This document shows, piece by piece, positions 13,694 to 21,844 of a DNA stretch of 22,340 nucleotides. The first letter of the stretch is position 1, and the number at the start of each line of letters is the position of its first letter. Origin of the DNA: Epulopiscium sp. Nele67-Bin004. Its GTDB lineage: Bacteria; Bacillota_A; Clostridia; Lachnospirales; Cellulosilyticaceae. The stretch is taken from the NCBI GenBank assembly GCA_002007315.1, contig LNZQ01000014.1, positions 1-22,340 on the forward strand, given 5' to 3'. The translations under genes were made by a program, and so were the position numbers. The notes under the pieces are model-generated. The model ran no database searches. It was not told the DNA's origin and saw only the letters and a list, made by a program, of their open reading frames with translations.

Positions 13694-14542
13694 TTGAAAA
13701 ACAGGGAAAGAGAGAAGGAGAAGTTACGACAAGAGTTTTATACATTAGTATTATTATGGGAGTATAAAGAAAAAAACGAAACGTTAGCGAACTTTGCAAA
13801 ATTATTGCAAGCAAGAATACCAAACAAACTAACAGTGAAAAAATATATAGACATCGAAGATGTACATTCAACAGAGGGACTGCTTATAGGCATGTTGCAC
13901 GTGCTTGAAAATACAGAAGAAAAGTATATACGCCAGCTATCGCTAGAGGTTTTTAAAAATCCAAAGCAACTTGAAAAAATAGCAACAAAAATAAAAAATA
14001 TAATACGTGAATTTCATTGTGAACCACTTATGTCAACAGAAGATGTGCTTGGTGAGTTTAATGTTATAACAGATGTAGAAGAAATAAAAATAAAAGGCTG
14101 TAGGGAAGATGAAGTTAAATCTATTGTGGTAGTTCAAACTTCGGAGGCACTTCATTTTTATGAAAAACCAAATACGCTTATTGTATTTTTGGGCGGTCAT
14201 TACAACCCTGCACGAATAGAAGTGTTAAAACAGTTACAACAACAATATCCAGATGCACAGTGGTTGTATTGGGGCAACATTGAGTATCGGAGCTTTCAAA
14301 TTTATAAAGAGCTGTGCATAAAAACAGATATACAATTTGAAACGATGCATATGGGGGTAACCACATTAAATAAGTATAAGGAAGACGGGGTATCACTGAC
14401 TAAAGTTGAAACGGGAAAACTACATAACTCACTAAAAGATGATAATGAACCGTTTAAAGATGTGATAGCCTTAATGCTTGATGAGGGGATTAAGCTTGAG
14501 CAAGAAATAGTGGCACTAAATATGTATACTAATGGGGAGTAG
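13694..14542 (+). CDS. Lone JetD/DUF2220-like protein with altered Toprim residues
   Basis: 282 residues from a TTG start with AGGGGGG before it; the ATG at 13689 is out of frame and stops at once. The N-terminal part (1-140) is charged and helical, with possible winged-helix character. The C-terminal half resembles the Toprim-like end of DUF2220/JetD proteins: SEALHFYEKPNTLIVFLGG where relatives have an ENLTSF...YLGG pattern, then NPARIEVLKQLQ and WLYWGNIEYRSFQIYKEL where relatives have a GDIDxGGFxI core, then late TTLNKYKEDGVSLT and KLEQEI. Glu151 is kept, but the metal-binding DxD appears as Asn195-Ile-Glu197, so nuclease activity may be lost. No JetA, JetB or JetC gene is in the window. 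Family assignment is by pattern recall. Confidence 0.5.
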   Translation: MKNREREKEKLRQEFYTLVLLWEYKEKNETLANFAKLLQARIPNKLTVKKYIDIEDVHSTEGLLIGMLHVLENTEEKYIRQLSLEVFKNPKQLEKIATKIKNIIREFHCEPLMSTEDVLGEFNVITDVEEIKIKGCREDEVKSIVVVQTSEALHFYEKPNTLIVFLGGHYNPARIEVLKQLQQQYPDAQWLYWGNIEYRSFQIYKELCIKTDIQFETMHMGVTTLNKYKEDGVSLTKVETGKLHNSLKDDNEPFKDVIALMLDEGIKLEQEIVALNMYTNGE

Positions 14543-14566
14543 TCGTGAAGATTACTCCTCGTTTTT
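14534..14566 (+). terminator. Intrinsic terminator before dxs
   Basis: GGGGAGTA (14534-14541) pairs with TACTCCTC (14553-14560) with one G-U, across an 11-base loop, then five T at 14562-14566. The stem overlaps the last codons and stop of the JetD-like gene. It ends the nusB transcription unit; a new promoter follows. Confidence 0.75.
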
Positions 14567-14586
14567 GATTATATCACTGCTGCGCC

Positions 14587-14615
14587 TTGCCATACAACGA
14601 AAAAAAAAGTATACT
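14587..14615 (+). promoter_or_regulatory. Sigma-A promoter of the dxs operon
   Basis: TTGCCA (14587-14592), a 17-base spacer containing a run of A, and TATACT (14610-14615). A second TATAAT at 14619-14624 has no matching -35. The predicted start site is about 23 bases before the dxs ATG. Confidence 0.6.
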
Positions 14616-14644
14616 AGATATAATATAGAATACGAGGTAATCAT

Positions 14645-16489
14645 ATGGTAAACATAGAAGATATAAAAAAGATGAACATAGCCGAACTTTCCCTATTGGC
14701 GAGGGACATACGACGATTTTTGGTAAAAACAGTGGCAAAAACAGGTGGGCATCTATCATCGAACCTAGGAACAGTTGAGTTAACGATAGCTTTGCACTAT
14801 GTGTTTGAGTCGCCAAAAGATAAAATTATATGGGACGTTGGACATCAGGCATACACACACAAAATACTAACAGGGCGGACAAAACAATTTTCAACATTAA
14901 GGCAAGAAGGTGGATTAAGTGGTTTTTTGAAACGTGGCGAAAGTGAGCATGATATATTTGAAACGGGACATAGTTCAACGTCAATATCAGCATCGCTTGG
15001 AATAGCCGTAGCACGTGACTTGAAAGGCGAACAAGGTCACGCCGTTGCCGTTATAGGTGATGGGGCGTTGACTGGTGGAATGGCGTTTGAGGCTTTAAAT
15101 CACGCTGGCAGAACTTCAACAAACATTATAGTTATATTAAATGACAACGAAATGAGCATTTCCCCAAATGTTGGAGGTATGAGCAAATATCTTACAAAGC
15201 TACGTGCAAAAAAAGAGTATGCTCAAGCAAAACGAAACATTGCATCGGCATTAACCCAAATACCCAAAATCGGAAAAACAGTTTTGCACACGGCAAGACG
15301 AACAAAAGATAGCATAAAATCTTTTTTAATGGAGGACACATTATTTGATGAAATGGGCTTTACTTACCTAGGACCTGTTGACGGGCACAATATTTCTGAT
15401 TTAACTAACATATTAGAAAGTGCAAAAAAATTATCTGGACCATTGTTAATTCACGTAAAAACTATTAAAGGAAAAGGATATTTGCCAGCTAAAAACAATC
15501 CAGGACTTTATCACGGCGTACCACCTTTTGACCCCAAAGTTGGTATAATCCAAAAAACAACGCCAACAATAACGTTTTCTAGGGCGTTTGGAGAGGCTAT
15601 GGAGGATATCGGTTCTGAGAATAAAAAAGTTATTGCTATATCAGCTGCTATGATTGATGGAACGGGGTTAACAGGATTTTCACAAAAATTTCCAAGACGT
15701 TGTTTTGATGTAGGCATAGCAGAGCAGCATGCAGTAACTTTTGCAGCAGGGCTTGCGATAGACGGATTTATACCAGTGGTGGCTGTATATTCGTCATTTT
15801 TACAACGTGCTTATGATCAAATTTTGCATGACGTGGCTTTGCAAAACTTGCCTGTTATATTTGCAATTGATAGGGCAGGACTTGTTGGGGAGGACGGTGC
15901 GACGCATCAAGGAATTTTTGACATGGCATATTTATCGCATATCCCAAATATGCAAATTTTGTGCCCAAAAACGCCAAACGAAATAGATTCTGCATTACGT
16001 TATGCAACAACAAGAAAAAATCCAGTGGCAATACGGTATCCAAAAGGTAACATTGAAACTAACTTAGCACAAGCAGAATATACAAAACAGAGCGTCCCAC
16101 CGATTGTGCACTATGATTATAGTGAAAGTGAGATAGCTATACTTGCTACGGGTCGTGCTGTTAGTTGGGCTGATGAAGTGTGTGCATATTTAAAAGAAAC
16201 ATACGATGTACAATCAAGCCTAATAGAAGTGCCACAAATAATGCCATTTGATACAAAAGGAATTAATGAACTTATTACAAATTATTCTCAAATAATAACA
16301 ATAGAAGACCATGTTATAACAGGTGGGTTTGGTTCTATTGTTAAAATGAATTGTAATCACCCAAATATATTATGTTTTGGATTTAAACAAGGCATAGTTG
16401 AACATGGGGGGATCGAAAAATTATTAGAAAAAAATTGTCTAACTCCTAGCCAAATAGGGGATACTATTATACAAAGAGGTGCAATATGA
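14645..16489 (+). CDS. dxs: 1-deoxy-D-xylulose-5-phosphate synthase
   Basis: First enzyme of the non-mevalonate (MEP) isoprenoid pathway; joins pyruvate and glyceraldehyde 3-phosphate using thiamine diphosphate. At 614 residues it is full length. Motifs: GGHLSSNLGTVELTIALHYVF, WDVGHQAYTHKILTGR, the thiamine-binding GDGALTGGMAFEALNHAG through NDNEMSISPN, then the pyrimidine-domain RCFDVGIAEQHAVTFAAGLA and DRAGLVGEDGATHQG, and a C-terminal transketolase domain ending ITIEDHVITGGFGS. The start has a GAGG site. It opens a second transcription unit, and its stop overlaps tlyA by 4 bases. Confidence 0.97.
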   Translation: MVNIEDIKKMNIAELSLLARDIRRFLVKTVAKTGGHLSSNLGTVELTIALHYVFESPKDKIIWDVGHQAYTHKILTGRTKQFSTLRQEGGLSGFLKRGESEHDIFETGHSSTSISASLGIAVARDLKGEQGHAVAVIGDGALTGGMAFEALNHAGRTSTNIIVILNDNEMSISPNVGGMSKYLTKLRAKKEYAQAKRNIASALTQIPKIGKTVLHTARRTKDSIKSFLMEDTLFDEMGFTYLGPVDGHNISDLTNILESAKKLSGPLLIHVKTIKGKGYLPAKNNPGLYHGVPPFDPKVGIIQKTTPTITFSRAFGEAMEDIGSENKKVIAISAAMIDGTGLTGFSQKFPRRCFDVGIAEQHAVTFAAGLAIDGFIPVVAVYSSFLQRAYDQILHDVALQNLPVIFAIDRAGLVGEDGATHQGIFDMAYLSHIPNMQILCPKTPNEIDSALRYATTRKNPVAIRYPKGNIETNLAQAEYTKQSVPPIVHYDYSESEIAILATGRAVSWADEVCAYLKETYDVQSSLIEVPQIMPFDTKGINELITNYSQIITIEDHVITGGFGSIVKMNCNHPNILCFGFKQGIVEHGGIEKLLEKNCLTPSQIGDTIIQRGAI

Positions 16490-17274
16490 AAAAACAAAGA
16501 CTTGATACACTTATAGCCGAACGTCGCCTTGCTGACTCAAGAGAAAAGGCAAAAGCTTTGATTATGGCTGGTGTTGTTTACGTTGATGGTCAAAAAGAAG
16601 ATAAAGTTGGGCTACAAGTATCAGTGGAAGCCCATATTGATGTACGCCAAAAAATGAAATACGTTAGTCGTGGTGGTTACAAATTAGAAAAAGCAATTGC
16701 TGAGTTTGATATAAATTTAGAAAATAAAATATGTATGGACGTTGGGGCATCAACAGGCGGATTTACAGATTGTATGTTGCAAAATGGTGCTACAAAAGTG
16801 TATGCTATAGATGTGGGGTATGGTCAACTTGCTTGGTCACTACGCCAAAATCCACAAGTAATTTGTATGGAAAAAACTAATATGAGATATGTTGAACAAC
16901 TTGACGATAAAATACAATTTTGTTCAATTGACGTATCGTTTATATCACTATCAAAAATACTTGAGCCAGTAAAAAATTTGCTTGACGATGAGGCTTATAT
17001 AGTTGCATTAATTAAGCCGCAATTTGAAGCAGGGCGTGAGCAAGTTCAAAAACACGGAGTTGTCAAAGATCCGAAAGTTCACAGGCAAGTAATAGAAGCA
17101 ACTTGGGAATTTGCACAGCAAATTGGATTTACAGTGCTAGGGCTAGATTTTTCGCCAATAAAAGGTCCTGAGGGCAACAGAGAATATTTAATTTATTTAT
17201 CAAATTCCAAAGGGCAAACAGCGGATCAAAGCTGTATCAAAAAAGTAGTAGATTTATCACACGAAACTTTATAA
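16486..17274 (+). CDS. tlyA: TlyA-family rRNA 2'-O-methyltransferase
   Basis: 262 residues. An S4 RNA-binding domain occupies about 1-60 (QRLDTLIAERRLADSREKAKALIMAGVVYVDGQ), followed by an FtsJ-like methyltransferase: the SAM loop CMDVGASTGGFTDCMLQNGATKVYAIDVG, then DVSFISLSKIL, VALIKPQFEAGRE and SPIKGPEGNREYL. Family members methylate 16S and 23S rRNA ribose; older annotations call them haemolysins. The start overlaps the dxs stop (ATGA). Confidence 0.93.
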   Translation: MKKQRLDTLIAERRLADSREKAKALIMAGVVYVDGQKEDKVGLQVSVEAHIDVRQKMKYVSRGGYKLEKAIAEFDINLENKICMDVGASTGGFTDCMLQNGATKVYAIDVGYGQLAWSLRQNPQVICMEKTNMRYVEQLDDKIQFCSIDVSFISLSKILEPVKNLLDDEAYIVALIKPQFEAGREQVQKHGVVKDPKVHRQVIEATWEFAQQIGFTVLGLDFSPIKGPEGNREYLIYLSNSKGQTADQSCIKKVVDLSHETL

Positions 17275-17285
17275 GGGGGAACTTT

Positions 17286-18134
17286 ATGAATACAATAGGT
17301 ATAATTCCAAATACAACTAGAGATACAGACTTTAAAGTTACAAAACATTTAATAGAGGTGCTTGAGGCACAACAATTTGAAGTAAAACTTGAAGATTTTG
17401 TTGCAGAAAAAATTGGTAGAGAAGGCTTGGTGGGGGATGATATATACAAAGTTCCTGATATGATTATTACTATTGGTGGCGATGGAACGATACTTAGAGC
17501 AGCTGGGAAAGCTACGTTTCACGATGTACCAATACTTGGTATAAACTTGGGTAGGCTTGGATTTCTTGCAGAAGTTGAAAGTCCAGACATAGAAAAACTT
17601 ATAACACGTGAAAGGCTTCAAAATGCCACAATCGAAGAACGTATTATGTTGCATATAATCGCTTGTGATGGTATGGGAAACAAAAGCAATTTTTGGTGTC
17701 TAAACGAGGTAAGTTTAATTCGTGCCTTTTCGAGCAGAATAACAGATTTTGAAATCACTATAAACGATAAACTTTATGACGTTTACCCAGCAGATGGAAT
17801 ACTTGTTGCAACACCAACGGGTTCAACAGCATACAATTTATCGGCAGGAGGTCCAATAGTTGCACCATATTCAAAAGACATTATATTGACTCCTATTTGC
17901 CCGCACACAATATACTCAAGGTCAATTATTTTGACTGAGCGTGACACTATTGGTATAAAAATGATTGGTGAGGAACAACTTAATCTTTGTATAGATGGCG
18001 AGGCACAAATGAACTTTACTAAAAGGCATAGCGTGCAAGTTAAAAAGTCTAGCAAAGTTGTAAAACTTGTACAGTTAGGGGAGCTTGACTTTTTACAAGT
18101 GCTAAAAACTAAAATTGTGGGAAGGAGAAAATAA
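17286..18134 (+). CDS. nadK: NAD kinase
   Basis: Phosphorylates NAD to NADP. 282 residues. It has the catalytic MIITIGGDGTILRAAGK, ILGINLGRLGFLAEVE, the central NEVSLIRAF (usual NE motif), DGILVATPTGSTAYNLSAGGPIVAP, and a late IDGEAQ. AAGGGGG precedes the ATG. The next gene, argR, starts almost at its stop codon, so both are in one message. Confidence 0.96.
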   Translation: MNTIGIIPNTTRDTDFKVTKHLIEVLEAQQFEVKLEDFVAEKIGREGLVGDDIYKVPDMIITIGGDGTILRAAGKATFHDVPILGINLGRLGFLAEVESPDIEKLITRERLQNATIEERIMLHIIACDGMGNKSNFWCLNEVSLIRAFSSRITDFEITINDKLYDVYPADGILVATPTGSTAYNLSAGGPIVAPYSKDIILTPICPHTIYSRSIILTERDTIGIKMIGEEQLNLCIDGEAQMNFTKRHSVQVKKSSKVVKLVQLGELDFLQVLKTKIVGRRK

Positions 18135-18138
18135 AAGA

Positions 18139-18588
18139 GTGGGGATGAAAGAACAACGTCAATCAAAGATTTTAAGCCTAATTGATAAGTATGAGATAGA
18201 AACACAAGAGGAGCTTGTTGAAACTTTAGAACAAGCAGGATTTAGTGTTACACAGGCGACTATTTCTCGAGATATTAGAGAGCTAAAGTTAACCAAAATA
18301 GCTACAAAAAAAGATAGTCAAAAATATGTTTCATTAAATTATGATGTGTCAGATAAAGTGCTACGTGTGTTTAGGGCTGGATTTTTGTCAATGGACGTTG
18401 CACAAAATATACTTGTTATAAAAACGTTGCCAGGTATGGGAAATGCTGTTGCGGCGGCGATTGACGCTCTAAGCTATGAAGAAGTTGTTGGTACAATTGC
18501 AGGTGATGATACTATATTTTGTGCTATACGTACAGAGGGGCTTATTAGTAGCGTAATAGAAAAATTTCACGAGGTACTTAAATTGTAG
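18139..18588 (+). CDS. argR: Arginine repressor ArgR
   Basis: Arginine-responsive hexameric DNA-binding regulator of arginine biosynthesis and catabolism. About 150 residues. The N-terminal winged helix is QSKILSLIDKYEIETQEELVETL through VTQATISRDIRELKLTKI; the C-terminal domain ends with the arginine-binding motif GTIAGDDTIFCAIRT. I prefer the GTG at 18139, 11 bases after AAGGAG (18122-18127); the ATG at 18145 is 17 bases from it. It lies between nadK and recN as in many Firmicutes. Confidence 0.94.
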   Translation: MGMKEQRQSKILSLIDKYEIETQEELVETLEQAGFSVTQATISRDIRELKLTKIATKKDSQKYVSLNYDVSDKVLRVFRAGFLSMDVAQNILVIKTLPGMGNAVAAAIDALSYEEVVGTIAGDDTIFCAIRTEGLISSVIEKFHEVLKL

Positions 18589-18599
18589 AAAGGAACAAA

Positions 18600-20285
18600 A
18601 TGTTAATTGAACTACACGTAAAAAATATTGCATTAATAGAAGAAGTAAAACTAAAGCTACATGACAACTTAAATATTTTTAGTGGAGAAACAGGGGCAGG
18701 AAAATCTATGCTTATAGATTCTATACAATTTGCAATTGGAAACCGCACATCAAAACAGATTGTTAGAAAAGGTCAACAATGTGCATATGTTTTGCTTGAA
18801 TTTCAAGATACTAAAAATGTTGTTATACCGATCCTTGAAGAAAATGGTATACCTTATGAGGGTCGCAAAATTATACTAGAGCGTACGCTATATACTTCAG
18901 GACGGACAGTGTACAAAATAAATGGTGTTACATCTACAAGGGGAATTGTGCGTGACATTGCAACGTTGCTTATAGACGTGCATGGTCAACATGAGCCGCA
19001 ATCATTGCTTGAGACAGCTAAACATATCAATTTGCTTGATGGATTTGGTGATGAGCAGTTTATTGCAATAAAACATAGTTATGATAATGATTTTACAAAG
19101 TGGCAAGCGATATCACAAAAACTTTCTGACATTGATATAGATGACCGAAAAAAATTGCAACTGAAAGATATGTTAACTTTTCAAATAGAAGAAATAGAAA
19201 TGGCAAATTTGAAAGTTGGAGAAGAAGACGAGCTAAAAGCACAATACCAAGTACTTGCTAATGCTGAAAAAATACTTATTGGTTGCCAAAAAGCTTATGC
19301 ATGCCTTGAAAGTGAAGATGGGGGGGCACTGTCTTTGACAGGGCTTGCCTCGAGAAACATACAAGATATAGCTAACATAAGTGTCGAGATATCTAACTTT
19401 TATGATACGCTTGAAGGGGTGCAATCACAACTACAAGATGTTATGTTTGACCTTAGAAGGTACACGGAGCAAATTGAATATTCACCAGAAGTTTTGGTTG
19501 ATATACAAAACAGACTTGATACTATTTATAAGCTTAGAAAAAAATATGGTGATAATATTGAAGAAATACTTGAATACAAAGACAAGTGTCAAACAGAACT
19601 TGATGAAATGTTATCAGCAGAAAATGACACACAACATTTGCAAAATGAGTTGTTAAAGCTTGAAAATATACTTAAAGAAAAGGCAGAGCAACTTACAAAA
19701 ATGAGAATATGTATGGCAAGCTCGCTTGAAGGACAGATTGAAACTCATTTGCGTGATTTACAAATGCCACATGCACAATTTAAAATTAACGTAACTTTAA
19801 CGGATATATTTACTAAAAATGGACAAAATAACGTAGAATTCCTAATTAAAACAAATTTAGGTGATGATTTGCACCCGTTATCAAAAATTGCTTCGGGTGG
19901 AGAAATATCTAGGGTAATGCTTGCTTTAAAAACAGTATTGCTTATGGGTGACACGATAGAAACGGTAATATTTGATGAAATTGACAGTGGAATAAGTGGA
20001 ATAGCAGCACAAAAAGTTGCAGAAAAGTTAGCAATTATATCGTCTGACAGACAAGTTATTTGCATAACTCATCTACCACAAATTGCTGCTATGGCTAACA
20101 ATCACTATTTAATAGAAAAAAACGTAGTTAATGATTTTACGCAAACATCGTTACAGTTATTAACAGATACTCAGATATATCAAGAGTTAAGCAGGCTGAT
20201 GGGCGGTATACAGACTGCCATAACGCTACAAAGTGCTAGGGAATTAAAGGAACTTGCAAACAAGTACAAAGAAACTAGGGTTTAA
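18600..20285 (+). CDS. recN: DNA repair protein RecN
   Basis: SMC-like ATPase in double-strand-break repair. At 561 residues it has the normal length. Walker A is in NIFSGETGAGKSMLIDSIQFA. RTVYKINGVTSTRGIVRDI and LIDVHGQHEPQSLLE follow. The centre (about 155-370) is a coiled coil. The signature LHPLSKIASGGEISRVMLALK and Walker B TVIFDEIDSGISGIAAQKVA end in VICITHLPQIAAMANNHYLIEK. A G7 run lies at 19320-19326 within the coiled-coil region. AAAGGAA precedes the ATG. Confidence 0.96.
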   Translation: MLIELHVKNIALIEEVKLKLHDNLNIFSGETGAGKSMLIDSIQFAIGNRTSKQIVRKGQQCAYVLLEFQDTKNVVIPILEENGIPYEGRKIILERTLYTSGRTVYKINGVTSTRGIVRDIATLLIDVHGQHEPQSLLETAKHINLLDGFGDEQFIAIKHSYDNDFTKWQAISQKLSDIDIDDRKKLQLKDMLTFQIEEIEMANLKVGEEDELKAQYQVLANAEKILIGCQKAYACLESEDGGALSLTGLASRNIQDIANISVEISNFYDTLEGVQSQLQDVMFDLRRYTEQIEYSPEVLVDIQNRLDTIYKLRKKYGDNIEEILEYKDKCQTELDEMLSAENDTQHLQNELLKLENILKEKAEQLTKMRICMASSLEGQIETHLRDLQMPHAQFKINVTLTDIFTKNGQNNVEFLIKTNLGDDLHPLSKIASGGEISRVMLALKTVLLMGDTIETVIFDEIDSGISGIAAQKVAEKLAIISSDRQVICITHLPQIAAMANNHYLIEKNVVNDFTQTSLQLLTDTQIYQELSRLMGGIQTAITLQSARELKELANKYKETRV

Positions 20286-20294
20286 CGCCCTTTT
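20277..20294 (+). terminator. Weak terminator at the end of recN
   Basis: AGGG (20277-20280) pairs with CCCT (20288-20291), with the recN stop codon in the loop, then TTTTCCTT. The stem is only 4 bp, so it is weak; a second imperfect hairpin (near 20299-20329) follows it. Confidence 0.3.
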
Positions 20295-20347
20295 CCTTGT
20301 ATTTGCTTTTTAATGCAAAAAATACCTACAAATAATTACGCTAAAGT

Positions 20348-20377
20348 GTATAAATAATCTTAAAAAAGGTGAAATTA
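20348..20377 (+). promoter_or_regulatory. Sigma-F-type (forespore) promoter of spoIVB
   Basis: GTATA (20348-20352) is a full match to the forespore -35 pattern GYWTA. After 15 bases comes GGTGAAATTA (20368-20377), matching the GGNNANAMTW -10 pattern at all but one position. It ends 32 bases before the spoIVB start. In B. subtilis spoIVB is transcribed in the forespore by sigma-F/sigma-G, so this fits the expected control. Confidence 0.6.
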
Positions 20378-20409
20378 TAAGAAACACAAAGAACAGGATG
20401 TGAACAAAA

Positions 20410-21705
20410 TTGGAAAATGATAAACTCAGAAAAGTCCTGCATTGTTGCGTATCTTTTATGATTATTTTTACAATATTAAGCCCAATTATAGTAACGTATT
20501 ATTACTTGCCAAATGAAATCAAAGTTGTGGTGGGGCGTGAATATAGCATAAATTTTGAAGTTCCGATTTGGGCGAAACTAAATATATCAGATGATTTGCT
20601 AATTGCAGACAATGAGAGTATATTAGTTGGGGCTCAAAAAGTAAAGTTAAATGACCCCCTTGTAGTCGAAGCTCAGCATGAGGGGCAAACAGATTTAGAA
20701 ATTAGCTTGCTTGGTGCGATACCTGTAAAAACTGTACAAGTTCAAGCTATGCCGTATACAGAAGTTATACCAGGTGGTCAAGTTATTGGAATAGAGGTTC
20801 ATTCCGATGGCGTATGTGTGGTTGGTACAGGAGGGTTTTTATCAAATGATGAAATGGTAGACCCTTGTAAAAGTAAAATTAAAAAAGGAGATATTATTAC
20901 ATCAGTTGATGGAAAAGAAGTTATAACTAAAGAAGATTTTAAGGAGTATGTTGAAGACAATAATGGCGAAACTATCACGGTAGGTATAACCCGTGGGAAA
21001 AAACATTTAGAAGTTGAAATTACACCTGCTTTTTCTGATGAAGAAGATGCCTACAAAATTGGAGCATGGATAAAAGATACTATACAAGGTCTAGGTACAT
21101 TAACATACATTGACCCAGAAACAGGTAACTTTGGTGCACTAGGACACGGTATAACAGATGCAGAATTTGAAAAGCTTATTCCTATCGACAACGGGACTAT
21201 TATGTCTGCAAAAATTGATGGAATAACAAAAGGTGAGGCAGGTAACCCTGGTGAAATCAGTGGGATTATAAATACTGGTGACCACGCTAGGTTAGGTGAA
21301 ATTGATTATAATACAGCACGAGGTATATTTGGTGTTATAGAGCAAGAAGATATTTATGACTTGTCGAATACAGCAATTCCTATCGCTTGTCAAAATGAAG
21401 TCAAAGAAGGTAGTGCCACAATTTTAGCAAGCTTGACCGATGAGGGTATTATGTCGTACAATATAGAAATACAAAAAGTTGCAAAATATTCAACAGAACC
21501 ATCAAAAGGTATGATAATTAAAATTGTAGATGAGAGACTTCTTGAGTTAACTCAAGGTATCGTTCAAGGGATGAGTGGTAGTCCAATAATTCAGGACGGT
21601 AAACTTATAGGTGCAATAAGCCATGTATTTGTAAATGACCCAACTACAGGATATGGTATTTTTATTGAAAATATGATTGAAACAGTTCATAATCTACAAT
21701 ATTAA
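20410..21705 (+). CDS. spoIVB: SpoIVB peptidase, sporulation signalling serine protease
   Basis: Secreted from the forespore into the intermembrane space, where it triggers processing of pro-sigma-K. 431 residues from a TTG start with AGGA upstream; no other in-frame start is near. One membrane helix lies at about 9-30. A PDZ domain (about 135-215) includes SKIKKGDIITSVDGKEVITKEDF. The S55 peptidase domain has FGALGHGI with His at about 246, and GIVQGMSGSPII with Ser at about 391; the acidic partner is probably the Asp in IVDERLL. Upstream is a forespore-type promoter, downstream is spo0A, the conserved Firmicute arrangement. Confidence 0.95.
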   Translation: MENDKLRKVLHCCVSFMIIFTILSPIIVTYYYLPNEIKVVVGREYSINFEVPIWAKLNISDDLLIADNESILVGAQKVKLNDPLVVEAQHEGQTDLEISLLGAIPVKTVQVQAMPYTEVIPGGQVIGIEVHSDGVCVVGTGGFLSNDEMVDPCKSKIKKGDIITSVDGKEVITKEDFKEYVEDNNGETITVGITRGKKHLEVEITPAFSDEEDAYKIGAWIKDTIQGLGTLTYIDPETGNFGALGHGITDAEFEKLIPIDNGTIMSAKIDGITKGEAGNPGEISGIINTGDHARLGEIDYNTARGIFGVIEQEDIYDLSNTAIPIACQNEVKEGSATILASLTDEGIMSYNIEIQKVAKYSTEPSKGMIIKIVDERLLELTQGIVQGMSGSPIIQDGKLIGAISHVFVNDPTTGYGIFIENMIETVHNLQY

Positions 21706-21753
21706 TTGAAAGTTTTTAAAGAAAAAGAAAAATTTACCAAATTTTAGGAAATC

Positions 21754-21782
21754 ATCTAAAAATAGATTGATTTATTTTAGAT
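21754..21782. promoter_or_regulatory. Inverted repeat covering the spo0A -35 box
   Basis: Arms 21754-21764 and 21773-21782 match over 10 pairs with one unpaired A. The 8-base centre holds most of the -35 element. It can be read as an operator for a dimeric regulator or, less well, as a weak spoIVB terminator. An alternative hairpin (21749-21758 with 21763-21773) uses the same bases. Confidence 0.4.
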
Positions 21783-21795
21783 AATTAAGTATAAT
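21767..21795 (+). promoter_or_regulatory. Sigma-A promoter of spo0A
   Basis: TTGATT (21767-21772), a 17-base spacer and a perfect TATAAT (21790-21795). The predicted start is about 40 bases before the TTG start codon. No convincing sigma-H pair (AGGAWWW with GAATWW at the right spacing) or TGTCGAA 0A box is seen. Confidence 0.6.
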
Positions 21796-21844
21796 AAGAA
21801 TATATTTACAGATAAAAATGCAAAAATTGTTAGGGGGAAAAATT

